A stretch of 64,000 bases of DNA, from positions 16,151 through 80,150 of the forward strand of contig NZ_JAKZLF010000025.1 in NCBI RefSeq assembly GCF_022808855.1, written 5' to 3'. The stretch is from Anaeromyxobacter soli (GTDB lineage: Bacteria; Myxococcota; Myxococcia; Myxococcales; Anaeromyxobacteraceae). Made by a program: the position numbers and the translations under genes. The notes beneath the pieces were generated by a model. That model saw only the letters and a program-made list of their open reading frames with translations. It had not been told where the DNA came from and ran no database searches. Numbering within the stretch: position 1 is the stretch's first letter; every line of letters begins with the position of its first letter. Shown here piece by piece: positions 18,091 through 26,740 of this stretch.

Positions 18091-18426
18091 ATGATCGTCG
18101 TCGCCGTCCGGGATCTGCTCTTCCGCTCCAAGATCACCTCCGCCGCCGAGCGGCTCGCGGTGCCCATCGTGCTCGTGCCGCGCGACCGGCCGCTCGCGGA
18201 CGTCGTCCGCGAAGCGCCGGGCGCGAGCGTGCTCGCGGATCTCAACCAGCCCGGCATCGTGAGTGAGCTCGCGGCGCTGAAGCGCGACACCGGCGCGCGC
18301 GTGGTCGGGTTTCTCGGCCACCTGCAGGCGGACCTCATCGAGGCAGCCGAGGAGGCCGGGGTCGACGAGGTGCTCACCCGCGGCCAGCTCACCGGCCGGC
18401 TCGACGAGGTGCTGCGGCGTGGGTGA
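18091..18426 (+). CDS. Small receiver-like hypothetical protein
   Basis: A 111-residue alpha/beta protein (MIVVAVRDLLF...VLADLNQP...VVGFLGHLQADLIEAAEEAGVDEVLTRGQL). The strand-helix order resembles a response-regulator receiver fold with a shortened start, but the usual phosphoacceptor site is not convincing. The ATG follows TAAGCC by 6 nt, a weak version of the leaderless box. It lies between nadE and a membrane protein gene. Function unknown. Confidence 0.65.
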   Translation: MIVVAVRDLLFRSKITSAAERLAVPIVLVPRDRPLADVVREAPGASVLADLNQPGIVSELAALKRDTGARVVGFLGHLQADLIEAAEEAGVDEVLTRGQLTGRLDEVLRRG

Positions 18427-18573
18427 CGAACGTCCGGCCGCGCGAGGCCGCCGTGCACCTATGGCGAACGCGTGCGACCTTGCGCAGCACCTCTGCGTGA
18501 CGAGCCGGCCAGCGAGCCTCCGTTAAGCTCCGCCCGGGCGCTGCGGCGCCCGACTCCTCGGAGGGAACACACC

Positions 18574-19011
18574 TTGAACGACCTGCTCCGGTTCCTCCAC
18601 ATCCTCTCCGCCTCGGCCTGGCTCGGCGCGACGCTCTGGGTCGCCGGCGACGTGCGGCGCACGCTGGCGCTCGGGCGGCCCTACCCGGCGGGCCTCGCGG
18701 CGCGCGTCGCACCCGCGATCACGCTGGACGTCGTCATGGGCGTCGCGACCGTGCTCACCGGGCTCCTCGTGCTCGCCTTCCAGGGCGTCCACCCGCGCAC
18801 CGGCATCATGATCGGCTTCACGCTCACGCTGATCCGGATCGTCGTGGTGCTCGTCGGGCTCAGGCCGGCGTGGCGCGCGATCGCCGCCCGGCTCGGGGGC
18901 GGCCAGGACGTCCCGCCCGCGGATCCTGCCGTGAAGCGGATGGCGATGTGGTCCGGGATGGCCCACACGCTCTGGCTCATCGCGCTCGCGACGATGGTGT
19001 TCCCCATCTGA
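18574..19011 (+). CDS. CopD/DUF2269-like four-helix membrane protein
   Basis: A 145-residue integral membrane protein with four predicted spans: about residues 4-22, 42-65, 74-95 and 122-142. The first helix begins LRFLHILSASAWLGA, resembling the LHxxSxxxWxG pattern of CopD/DUF2269-type proteins. In those proteins a histidine may bind copper or heme. The TTG at 18574 is chosen because GGAGGG lies 8 nt upstream. Role inferred only by resemblance. Confidence 0.7.
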   Translation: MNDLLRFLHILSASAWLGATLWVAGDVRRTLALGRPYPAGLAARVAPAITLDVVMGVATVLTGLLVLAFQGVHPRTGIMIGFTLTLIRIVVVLVGLRPAWRAIAARLGGGQDVPPADPAVKRMAMWSGMAHTLWLIALATMVFPI

Positions 19012-19152
19012 TCGGTGACGCGACCGCTCGCCCTGCGACAGGCTCGGGGGAGCGGCCTTCACCTGGGGAACCGTCGACGCCGGTCTGCTCCCGGTGCGCC
19101 CGTCGAGCCACGGGAGGTCACGGACCGTCGCGCCCGCGGCGCGGACAGGACC

Positions 19153-19362
19153 TCAGAACAACCCGAGCGCCGCCGCGAGGAACAGCCAGAGCGGCGTGCC
19201 GCCGAGCAGGAGCAGCACCCACGCGGCCTGGAGCGCGCGGCGCCGGCGGTGGTTGGTGCCGGGGCGGGACGCGAGCGCGCGCAGCGCGCCTGCGCCGAAG
19301 CCGAGCAGGAACAGGGGACCGAAGACGACGAGGAGCGACGGGAGCGAGCGGGGGAGGCTCAC
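19153..19362 (-). CDS. Small two-span membrane protein coupled to frr
   Basis: A 69-residue hydrophobic protein with spans at about residues 8-28 and 44-66, separated by a basic loop (RPGTNHRRRR). Its GTG start overlaps the frr stop in a GTGA junction. That argues for translational coupling and a real gene. No family recognised. Confidence 0.65.
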   Translation of the reverse strand: MSLPRSLPSLLVVFGPLFLLGFGAGALRALASRPGTNHRRRRALQAAWVLLLLGGTPLWLFLAAALGLF

Positions 19363-19922
19363 ACCTGCATCACTTCCTTCTCCTTCGCGGCGGTGATCTC
19401 GTCGACCTTCTTCACGCCCTCGTCGGTCTCCTTCTGCATCTTCTCGAGGGCCTTCTTCGCGTCGTCCGCCGAGATGTCGCCGTCCTTCTCCGCGACCTCG
19501 ATGAGCTCCTTCGCGTCGCGGCGCTGGTTGCGGATGGCGACCTTGTGGTCCTCGCCCTTGTGCTTCACCTGCTTCACGATCTCCTTGCGGCGCTCCTCGG
19601 TGAGCGGCGGGATCGGGACGCGGACGAGGTCCTTGTCGGACTGGGGGTTCACGCCGAGGTTGGCGTCACGGATCGCCTTCTCGATCGGCGGGATCATGTT
19701 CTTCTCCCACGGCTTCACCATGATGAGCCGCGCCTCGGGGACGGAGAGCGTGGCCACCTGGTTGAGCGGCGTGGGCGTGCCGTAGTAGTCGACCTTGACG
19801 CCGTCGAGGAGGTGCAGGCTCGCGCGCCCGGTCCGCACCGCGGAGAGCTCGCGCCGCAGGTCGTCCAGCGTCTTCGCGATGCCGCCGTGCAGGTCGTTCA
19901 GGATGTCGTCCGCGACGCTCAT
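19359..19922 (-). CDS. frr: Ribosome recycling factor
   Basis: A 187-residue protein of the usual RRF length. It acts with EF-G to split the post-termination ribosome. Family signatures visible: LRRELSAVRTGRASLHLLDGVKVDYYGTPTPLNQVA, PWEKNMIPPIEKAIRDANLGVNPQSD, and the helical C-terminus. It lies 18 nt downstream of pyrH and is followed by an overlapping small membrane protein gene. The usual upstream partners rpsB and tsf are 11 kb away. Confidence 0.97.
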   Translation of the reverse strand: MSVADDILNDLHGGIAKTLDDLRRELSAVRTGRASLHLLDGVKVDYYGTPTPLNQVATLSVPEARLIMVKPWEKNMIPPIEKAIRDANLGVNPQSDKDLVRVPIPPLTEERRKEIVKQVKHKGEDHKVAIRNQRRDAKELIEVAEKDGDISADDAKKALEKMQKETDEGVKKVDEITAAKEKEVMQV

Positions 19923-19940
19923 GGCCCCTCTCCTCGCGTC

Positions 19941-20702
<762 letters not shown>

Positions 20703-20780
20703 CTACAGAAGGCCGCCGAGTCGGTCAAGGCGGCGCGGTTCGTGCGGAATTCTACCCGACGCGCGGGCGGCGCGCCGGGA

Positions 20781-22394
20781 TCATGATCCGGCCGGGGCCG
20801 GGGCCCCCGCGCCGCGACGCCGACGGCGCTTCCCGCCGCGGTGCCGACGGCGGCGGCGCGAGCCCTCGGCGGCCTCGGGAGTGCCCTCGGCGCCCGTACG
20901 GGGGCTCTCGCCCCCGGCCGTAACCTCGACCGACGGGGTCTCCGTCGCGCCACCCGGTCCGGCCTCGGCGACAACCTCCCGTGTGCTCCCCTCGACGTGA
21001 GCGGGAGCGGCCGCAGGACCGCGGCGGCGCTCCGGCCCGCGCTCCGGCCGCGGGCGGCGCTCCTCGTGCTCCTCGCGAGGCGGCGGGCCGCCCGCGGAGG
21101 CGCGCCAGCGCTCGAGCAGCTCCTGCCCCTCGCCGGTCGCGGCGACGGAGATCTCGAGGAGCTGCACGGCGTCCTGGAAGTAGCTCTGGCCCGCGAGCCC
21201 GCGCCCGCGGCGGCGCCGCTTCTTCGACGGCTCGCGGAACGTCCGCAGGGCGTGGAGCGCGAGGCGGGTGCGCTCGGCGATCTTGCGCGGCAGGCGGGAG
21301 GTCTGGACGAGCGATGCGAGCAGCGCGTCCGCCGTGTCGTGGCCGCGCTCCGGGCCGGCGTGGTCGCCCGTCGCGTCCGAGTCGGGCGCCGCGATCGCGG
21401 GGCCGCCGAGGTGCATCACGATCGCGCCGAGCAGGACCGCGTCGGAGACCTCCTCGCCCGAGCGGACGAGCCGGTCGAGCGCGGAGAGGTGCGCGAAGAA
21501 GGCGCGTCGCCCGCGCTCTTCCCAGCCCTCGAGGGCCGCGGCGAGCGACGGCAGGATGACCGGCAAGGCGCCGCTCGCGCGGAGCAGCTCGAACGCGCGC
21601 GCCGACCCGCCGCAGCGGAGGATCTTGAAGATCTCCTCGAGCACGCGGGCGGGCGCGCAGCGCGCGAGCTCGCCCGCGTGGCGGCGCATGGCCTCGAAGG
21701 TGTCGGGCGAGATGGTGAAGCCGAGGCGCGCCGCGAAGCGGACGGCGCGGAGCAGCCGCACCGGGTCCTCGCGCATGCGGATCTCGGGGTCGCCGATGGT
21801 CGCGATCCGGTGCGCCTCGAGGTCCTCGCGCCCGCCGACGTAGTCGATCACCTCGCCGGTCGAGACGTCGTAGAAGAGGCCGTTCACCGTGAAGTCGCGG
21901 CGGACGGAGTCCTCCTCGGCGGTGCCGAAGACGTTGTCGCGGGTGATGAGCAGGTCGCTGTCGTCGGGGACGTCCTCGCCCACGTCCACCGGGTTCTTCC
22001 GGAAGGTCGCGACCTCGATCACCTTCCCGCCGCGGAAGTAGACGTGCGCGAGCCGGAAGCGCCGGCCGATGAGGCGGCAGTTGCGGAAGATGGCGCGGAC
22101 CTCGCCCGGGTGGGCGTCGGTCGCGACGTCGAAGTCCTTGGGCTTGGCGCCGAGGAGCAGATCCCGCACGCAGCCACCGACGAAGTACGCGCGGTGGCGC
22201 ATGTGCCTGAGCCGCGCGATGACCTTCACCGCGTCGGAGTCGAGCCGATCGAGCGGGATCTCGGGCGGGTGCTCCGGCGGCGGCTCCTCGGGAGGATCGA
22301 GCGCGAGGCCGGGTGGCGGGCGGTGCGGGCGGCTCTCTTCGACTTCTTCTTCGGGCGTTGCGGGAAACGGATCGGTCGGAGATCGGTCGTGCAT
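20781..22394 (-). CDS. pcnB: Poly(A) polymerase / tRNA nucleotidyltransferase family protein
   Basis: A 537-residue class II nucleotidyltransferase. It has the G-G-x2-R-D motif (FVGGCVRDLLLG), catalytic DFDVATDA, RRDFTVNGLFYD, and PVRLLRAVRFAARLGF. After the catalytic core comes a low-complexity basic C-terminus (RRRRRHRGGKRRRRRG), typical of PcnB-type enzymes that add 3' poly(A) tails and promote RNA decay. A CCA-adding role cannot be fully excluded. I chose ATG 22394. A longer reading starts with TTG at 22514, overlapping the rnhB stop as TTGA, so the first 40 residues are uncertain. Confidence 0.88.
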   Translation of the reverse strand: MHDRSPTDPFPATPEEEVEESRPHRPPPGLALDPPEEPPPEHPPEIPLDRLDSDAVKVIARLRHMRHRAYFVGGCVRDLLLGAKPKDFDVATDAHPGEVRAIFRNCRLIGRRFRLAHVYFRGGKVIEVATFRKNPVDVGEDVPDDSDLLITRDNVFGTAEEDSVRRDFTVNGLFYDVSTGEVIDYVGGREDLEAHRIATIGDPEIRMREDPVRLLRAVRFAARLGFTISPDTFEAMRRHAGELARCAPARVLEEIFKILRCGGSARAFELLRASGALPVILPSLAAALEGWEERGRRAFFAHLSALDRLVRSGEEVSDAVLLGAIVMHLGGPAIAAPDSDATGDHAGPERGHDTADALLASLVQTSRLPRKIAERTRLALHALRTFREPSKKRRRRGRGLAGQSYFQDAVQLLEISVAATGEGQELLERWRASAGGPPPREEHEERRPRPERGPERRRGPAAAPAHVEGSTREVVAEAGPGGATETPSVEVTAGGESPRTGAEGTPEAAEGSRRRRRHRGGKRRRRRGAGAPAPAGS

Positions 22395-22510
22395 GCAGTC
22401 GCCGGATCGGGGGGCGGTCCCGCGCCGAGGTGAACTCCCCGGCTCGCGGGAACGCGCCTGCACCGTCGGGCTCGTCCTTGGGGGCGTTGTAGCGAGCGGC
22501 GCGGCTTTGG

Positions 22511-23476
22511 TCAAACCCGTCGTGCGATCGCGGGGGTGCGCGGCTCACGCGCGTCCAGGGCCGCGGTCGCGTCCGGGTCCCCCTGCTCCGGAACCATTTC
22601 GGCGACGCCGCACGGTGTTTCTTCGCCAGGAGGCAGGTCCTCGTCGCTCACGGGCGGCGCGAACAGCTCGCCCTGCAGCGGCTCGAGGCCGAGCGCCTCA
22701 CGCACGGGCTGGAAGGAGCGCCGGTGGACCGGGCAGGCGCCGAGCCGCCTGAGTGCCTCGAAGTGCTCGGCGGTCGGGTAGCCCTTGTGGCGGCAGAACC
22801 CGTAGCCCGGGTGGACGGCGTCGAGCTCGGTCATGAGCGCGTCGCGCGCGGTCTTCGCGAGGATGCTCGCCGCGGCGATGGTGAGCGAGAGCGCGTCGCC
22901 GTGGATGATGGGCGTCTGCGGGAGCGGGAGCTCGGGGAGCTTGCGGGCGTCGATGAGCACGTGCCCGGGGAGGGTCGCGAGCCCCTGCACGGCGCGCGTG
23001 AGGGCGAGCAAGCCGGCGCGGTAGATGTTGAGCCGGTCGATCTCCTCGACCTCGGCGCGCGCCACGGCCCAGCAGATGGCGTTCGCGCGGATGTCCTCCG
23101 CGAGCCGCTCGCGCTCCCGCCGGTCGAGCTGCTTCGAGTCGTCGATGCCGCGCGGCCGGTAGTCGCGCGGGAGGATGCACGCGCCCGCCACCACCGGCCC
23201 CGCGAGCGGCGCCATGCCGGCCTCGTCCACGCCCGCGACCAGCGTGACGCCCCTGTCCCAGAGTTCCCCCTCGTAGCGCAGCAGATGCCGAAGGCGCTGT
23301 CCTTCCGCGCGGTTGGCGTGCCGACGCTTCAGGATCTGGCGGAGCACCTCGCGCGCGCCCGCCCGCGGGTCCACCGTGAGGGCCGCCTCGCACTCGGGCG
23401 AGAGGGCGCGGTTCCGGTCGAGGAACCGCTCGCGCAGCTCGGCCACGGACATCCGCGCGAGGTCTTCGGGGCGCAT
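22511..23476 (-). CDS. rnhB: Ribonuclease HII, long form
   Basis: A 321-residue RNase HII that cuts RNA in RNA-DNA hybrids. Catalytic features: [18 protein letters not shown] (Asp-Glu), [10 protein letters not shown] and [21 protein letters not shown]. The core is flanked by a ~75-residue N-terminal extension rich in basic and acidic helix ([17 protein letters not shown]...) and a ~70-residue acidic C-terminal tail. It is therefore about 100 residues longer than typical. TAGACT lies 7 nt before the ATG, suggesting a leaderless mRNA. Confidence 0.93.
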   Translation of the reverse strand: MRPEDLARMSVAELRERFLDRNRALSPECEAALTVDPRAGAREVLRQILKRRHANRAEGQRLRHLLRYEGELWDRGVTLVAGVDEAGMAPLAGPVVAGACILPRDYRPRGIDDSKQLDRRERERLAEDIRANAICWAVARAEVEEIDRLNIYRAGLLALTRAVQGLATLPGHVLIDARKLPELPLPQTPIIHGDALSLTIAAASILAKTARDALMTELDAVHPGYGFCRHKGYPTAEHFEALRRLGACPVHRRSFQPVREALGLEPLQGELFAPPVSDEDLPPGEETPCGVAEMVPEQGDPDATAALDAREPRTPAIARRV

Positions 23477-23585
23477 CGGGGCGAGTCTAGCGCCACCTCG
23501 TCGCGGCGCGAAGGGCGAACCACGCCGCGGTCCGCAGCGACGGGCCGAAGGCGTTCACCTCGACGAGCTCGACCGATCAGCGACA

Positions 23586-23813
23586 TTACCTGCTCAGGGT
23601 AACCACCCCGCGAGACCAAAGATGGACATGCCGATCATCAAGCAGCCCCCGGCTGCAACTAACAAGCACAATCCCCTGCCGATCTCTTTCGCCTAAACGA
23701 ATCCCGAGCACCCAATTTTGGGAGTCGACAACGTGGTCGGCGAAGCGCCTGCGAAACAGTATCAACAATATGCCAATGACCAGGCCGGGCACCGATTGCA
23801 GCCACTCCGTCAT
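23586..23813 (-). CDS. Small membrane-anchored hypothetical protein
   Basis: 75 residues, with one hydrophobic segment near the N-terminus (SVPGLVIGILLILFRRRFADHVVDSQN) and a mixed C-terminus. Its DNA is visibly less GC-rich than the neighbouring core genes. This marks the edge of the 23.6-26.7 kb island. ATG start; no clear ribosome-binding site. It could be real or a remnant. Confidence 0.45.
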   Translation of the reverse strand: MTEWLQSVPGLVIGILLILFRRRFADHVVDSQNWVLGIRLGERDRQGIVLVSCSRGLLDDRHVHLWSRGVVTLSR

Positions 23814-23878
23814 GGCGCGTTACCTAGCTCACCGGAAGACCGGATCGGAAATGCGTAGAACAGCGCCACACGACGACG

Positions 23879-24301
23879 TCACGGCGTACCCGTGACTGGA
23901 ACGTACTTCACGTCCACGCGGCGGACCTTCGCCTCGTTCCGGAACAGGCGCAGGCGCGAATCGTAGTTGACCCTTAAGGTGTCGTCGGAGTCCCAGCGCA
24001 CTCCGACCGTCAAACGTGCGCCCGTATCCCCGGCGTCCGCGATGAACGCGTTCCCCGGCTTGTCCCCCAGACGCTCGCCCACACTCAGGACGGATACCTG
24101 CACGGAATCGCTAACAGTCGCGCAACTTCTCCGAAACACGACCGCACGACGTTGACCCGATGGTGCGACCATCTCTGAAATCACCTTCACATCGCACGGC
24201 CCGAAGCACCCACACCACAACGGAACAGCAGCGGCCACTGCAGTCCATTTCATACGCGCGAGCGCCCAGGCCAGCTTCTTCCCGGATCGACCTATCATCA
24301 T
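23879..24301 (-). CDS. DUF5412-like exported protein
   Basis: A 140-residue protein with a basic N-terminus and hydrophobic segment (WTAVAAAVPLWCGCFGPC). The body has the pattern VISEMVAPSGQRRAVVFRRSCAT..VQVSVLS...GNAFIADAGD..VRWDSDDTLRVNYDS, recalling the DUF5412 family of small envelope proteins of unknown function. The ATG overlaps the stop of the upstream 69-residue gene by 4 nt (ATGA), so the two are coupled. Low GC compared with the flanks suggests horizontal origin. Family assignment is from pattern memory. Confidence 0.6.
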   Translation of the reverse strand: MMIGRSGKKLAWALARMKWTAVAAAVPLWCGCFGPCDVKVISEMVAPSGQRRAVVFRRSCATVSDSVQVSVLSVGERLGDKPGNAFIADAGDTGARLTVGVRWDSDDTLRVNYDSRLRLFRNEAKVRRVDVKYVPVTGTP

Positions 24302-24507
24302 CGGATCACCTCTCGCTCGGCTCGATCCCTCTCCACCTGCTCCTTCTCGATCGCTACCAACGCAGCCGCGGCCTCCGTCTTTCCAAGCCGCTCGAGGTTT
24401 TCGGAGGCTCGCTCGACGGCAGCGGGAACCCTTATGTAACGCTCGGCGGCATTCCTCTGCGAGTCGATCTTCTGGCGCTCGGTGGAGATTCTCAGCCAGA
24501 TGGCCAC
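24298..24507 (-). CDS. Small charged helical protein coupled to the DUF5412-like gene
   Basis: 69 residues, mostly charged helix (ERQKIDSQRNAAERYIRVPAAVERASENLERLGKTEAAAALVAIEKEQVERDRAEREVIR), with a short hydrophobic start. GTG start. The stop overlaps the start of the next gene as ATGA. The reading frame stays open upstream without a start codon, so it may be the tail of a decayed larger gene. Unknown function. Confidence 0.45.
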   Translation of the reverse strand: MAIWLRISTERQKIDSQRNAAERYIRVPAAVERASENLERLGKTEAAAALVAIEKEQVERDRAEREVIR

Positions 24508-24628
24508 GATCGCTTCATAGCTTCGAACCCAGAATACGATCCCGGGCTGACGACCGCCGGAACGTGCTGCTGCGCACCCACATCTGGATGGTGAGGATCC
24601 GAGACGGCAAGCAGCGGGAACGGCGCGG

Positions 24629-24952
24629 TCATCCCCCGCTCTTGAGCTCGATGCAGATGGTCTGCACTACCGTGCCGCCGACGTTCTCGACCGCGTGTGA
24701 GCCCACGGGAGCAGGGATCACCTGCCCGTCGGTGAGCGCCACGTCGACGACCGAGCCGTCGAGGCTGGTAAGGCGCAGCGTACCCGGCTTGAGGATGTAG
24801 TTGATGTTCTCCGGGTTCCTATGCATGGCCACCCGGTCGCCGGGTTTGACCGTTACCTTGAGCACACGGATCCGGTCGTTTTCGAAGATGACCTCGTGGA
24901 TCTCCGGGGAGATCTTGACGATGTCGTCGATCGGGTCTGCCACGTCGTTCAC
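24629..24952 (-). CDS. Cupin-domain protein
   Basis: A 107-residue single-domain cupin: VTVKPGDRVAMHRNPENINYILKPGTLRL is cupin motif 1, with PVGSHAVENVGGTVVQTICIEL as motif 2. It probably binds a metal or small ligand, but the histidine set is incomplete compared with classic cupins. Its GTG start overlaps the stop of the RibD/DHFR-like gene (GTGA), giving a two-gene coupled unit. Part of the low-GC island. Confidence 0.75.
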   Translation of the reverse strand: MNDVADPIDDIVKISPEIHEVIFENDRIRVLKVTVKPGDRVAMHRNPENINYILKPGTLRLTSLDGSVVDVALTDGQVIPAPVGSHAVENVGGTVVQTICIELKSGG

Positions 24953-25485
24953 GTGGAGTGGCTACGGCTTCGCGCGGCGACCCGATAGTGCAGCCGAATC
25001 GTGTCGTCATTCAGCTTTGCGCTGTCGATCAGGTGGAGCTTGTGGTCGTGCGCGACCCCTCTCAGCAGCGGTAGGGCCTCGCCACCAAAGAGCACCGGCT
25101 CCACCACCAGGATGATGTCGTTCACCAGCCCAGCATCGATGAACTGGCTCATTGTGACCGTGCCCCCGACGATCACCGCCTCCGAGAACCCCTTCCCCTC
25201 GAGCATCGAGACGATCTCGTGGGGACGGGCGCTCGTGAACACGACGCTCGGGTTCGGGGTGGCCGCGCCCGCGTGGCTCGTGAGCACCACCACGAGGCTC
25301 CCCTCGCTCAGCGGAAGATGGTCCGGCGCGAGGATGTCGTACGTCTTCCTGCCCATGATGACGGCTTTCGTCCGGCAGGTCTCGTAGAACCCCCGACCGT
25401 ACTCTGGAGACAGCCAGTCGGGGACGTTGCGGGCATTTGAGATGAAGCCGTTCGCCGAGGTGGCGATGTAGATGGCGATGTTCAT
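24949..25485 (-). CDS. Dihydrofolate reductase / RibD C-terminal family protein
   Basis: A 178-residue member of the DHFR-like (RibD_C) family: MNIAIYIATSANGFIS at the start, AVIMGRKTYDIL (the NADPH-binding MGRxTY motif), VIVGGTVTMSQFIDAGLVNDIILVVEPVLFGGEALPLL at the end. Members are NADPH-dependent reductases of pterin- or riboflavin-like compounds, often of unknown substrate; this is not the housekeeping folate enzyme. The ATG at 25485 gives the canonical N-terminus. Followed by the coupled cupin gene. Confidence 0.82.
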   Translation of the reverse strand: MNIAIYIATSANGFISNARNVPDWLSPEYGRGFYETCRTKAVIMGRKTYDILAPDHLPLSEGSLVVVLTSHAGAATPNPSVVFTSARPHEIVSMLEGKGFSEAVIVGGTVTMSQFIDAGLVNDIILVVEPVLFGGEALPLLRGVAHDHKLHLIDSAKLNDDTIRLHYRVAARSRSHST

Positions 25486-25547
25486 GTCGTTGTGGGGATC
25501 ACCTGGCCGCCACACGGGGTCCGTGCATCGCATACACTCTCGAGCGC

Positions 25548-25985
25548 TCAGCCGAGTTCTTCGGCGAGCCCGATGAGAAGTCCTTCGGGCCCGCGTATGT
25601 AGGCGAGCCGATACGTGTCTTCGTACTGGACCACGTCGCCGACGAGCTCTGCGCCGCGCTTGCGGAGCCGGGTGATCGTATCGTCGAGGTCCTCGACGGC
25701 GAACATGACACGTAGGTAACCGAAAGCGTTCACTGGGGCGTTCCGGTGATCGGCGACCACACGGGGCGTGAGAAATCGAGACAGCTCGAGCCGGCCGTGG
25801 CCGTCCGGCGTGCGCATCATGGCGATCTCGACGCGCTGGTCGCGCAACCCGGTAACGCGCCCCGCCCACTCTCCTTCGATCGTGGCTCGTCCTTCGAGCT
25901 TCAGGCCCAGCTCACCAAAGAACGAGATCGCGGTATCGAGCGACTCCACCACGATCCCGACGTTGTCCATGCGCTTGACCGTCAT
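25548..25985 (-). CDS. VOC (glyoxalase/dioxygenase) family protein
   Basis: A 145-residue protein with the paired beta-alpha-beta-beta-beta modules of the VOC superfamily: RMDNVGIVVESLDTAISFFGELGLKLEG..., RVEIAMMRTPDGHGRLELSRF, and GYLRVMFAVEDLDDTITRLRKRGAELVGDVVQYEDTYRLAYIRGPEGLLIGLAEEL. It resembles glyoxalase-like metal enzymes with metal-ligand His/Glu positions. I preferred ATG 25985, which has GGAAGG upstream and starts next to the domain. An ATG at 26030 would add 15 residues. Confidence 0.8.
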   Translation of the reverse strand: MTVKRMDNVGIVVESLDTAISFFGELGLKLEGRATIEGEWAGRVTGLRDQRVEIAMMRTPDGHGRLELSRFLTPRVVADHRNAPVNAFGYLRVMFAVEDLDDTITRLRKRGAELVGDVVQYEDTYRLAYIRGPEGLLIGLAEELG

Positions 25986-26150
25986 CGACGCTATGCCTTC
26001 CAGTACCTGTATCCGCCTCGTGCTCGCCATCCGTTGACTTAGGAGGTCACGCCTCGTGATGCACGGTCTCGCGCGGGTCAGCGTAGCGAGCCGGAGTGGC
26101 TCGGATGTCGCGAATTCGTGGCCGGCGCTAAGCGGCTAATCAGGCATGAC

Positions 26151-26537
26151 ATGACAACACCGAGAACCTACAGCGCCAGTTGCCATTGTGGTGCCGTCCG
26201 TTTCACGTTCACGTGCGAGGAGATCACGAGCGGCCGAAGGTGCAACTGCTCCATCTGCATCCGCAAGGGGGCGGTCATGTCCTCGAACTATTTCCGCCCA
26301 TCGGATGTCGACGTGGAAGGTAAAGAGCACTTGGCCCTCTACCAGTTCGGGGACAAGGCCATGAACCACTTCTTCTGCCGCACCTGCGGCATATCTCCGT
26401 TCAGCACGGTGGCGTCCGTACCACCCGACTACCAAGGACCCGCAAGGCTGGGGGACTATCGGGTCAACCTCGGCTGCGTTCATGACCTCGATGTTCTCTC
26501 CCTAGAAGTCCAGGTCATCAACGGGAAGGCGCTCTAG
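26151..26537 (+). CDS. GFA (glutathione-dependent formaldehyde-activating-like) zinc protein
   Basis: A 128-residue GFA/CENP-V family protein with the full set of zinc cysteines: SCHCGAVRF, RRCNCSICIRKG and FFCRTCG. Members bind zinc, and some react S-hydroxymethylglutathione; most are uncharacterised. It is the only plus-strand gene in the low-GC island and starts at ATG 26151. Confidence 0.82.
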   Translation: MTTPRTYSASCHCGAVRFTFTCEEITSGRRCNCSICIRKGAVMSSNYFRPSDVDVEGKEHLALYQFGDKAMNHFFCRTCGISPFSTVASVPPDYQGPARLGDYRVNLGCVHDLDVLSLEVQVINGKAL

Positions 26538-26552
26538 AGCGACGGCCGGAAC

Positions 26553-26612
26553 ATTCCTGATGGCACGTGGGAGCTGATCGCCCCGCTCCTTCCGGCTCGC
26601 CGTAGCGAGCCA
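26553..26612 (+). pseudogene. Possible remnant of an IS5-type transposase N-terminus
   Basis: Just after the GFA gene one frame reads IPDGTWELIAPLLPARR. It matches the opening of IS4/IS5-family transposases (LTDEEWELIAPLLP-type) without a start codon or the rest of the enzyme. Downstream to 26740 I see no further transposase motif. It lies at the right edge of the low-GC island and is short, so it may be chance. Confidence 0.35.
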
Positions 26613-26740
26613 AGCGCCCACGTCTCGGTGGCGCTCACGTCGCGAGGCGGAGAATTCGGGTCGAGGTCCGCGGGAGAACGATTCGAAATCGCAATCTGGC
26701 GCGCGGGTGCGGTTCCTCGTCCCGAAGCCGGCCGTGACCC

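Noticed and set aside
23477..26740. An integron-like array of gene cassettes in the low-GC island.
   Set aside because: I found no convincing attC pairs (GTTRRRY/RYYYAAC) between the genes, no integrase, and the genes are mostly in overlapping pairs, unlike cassettes.
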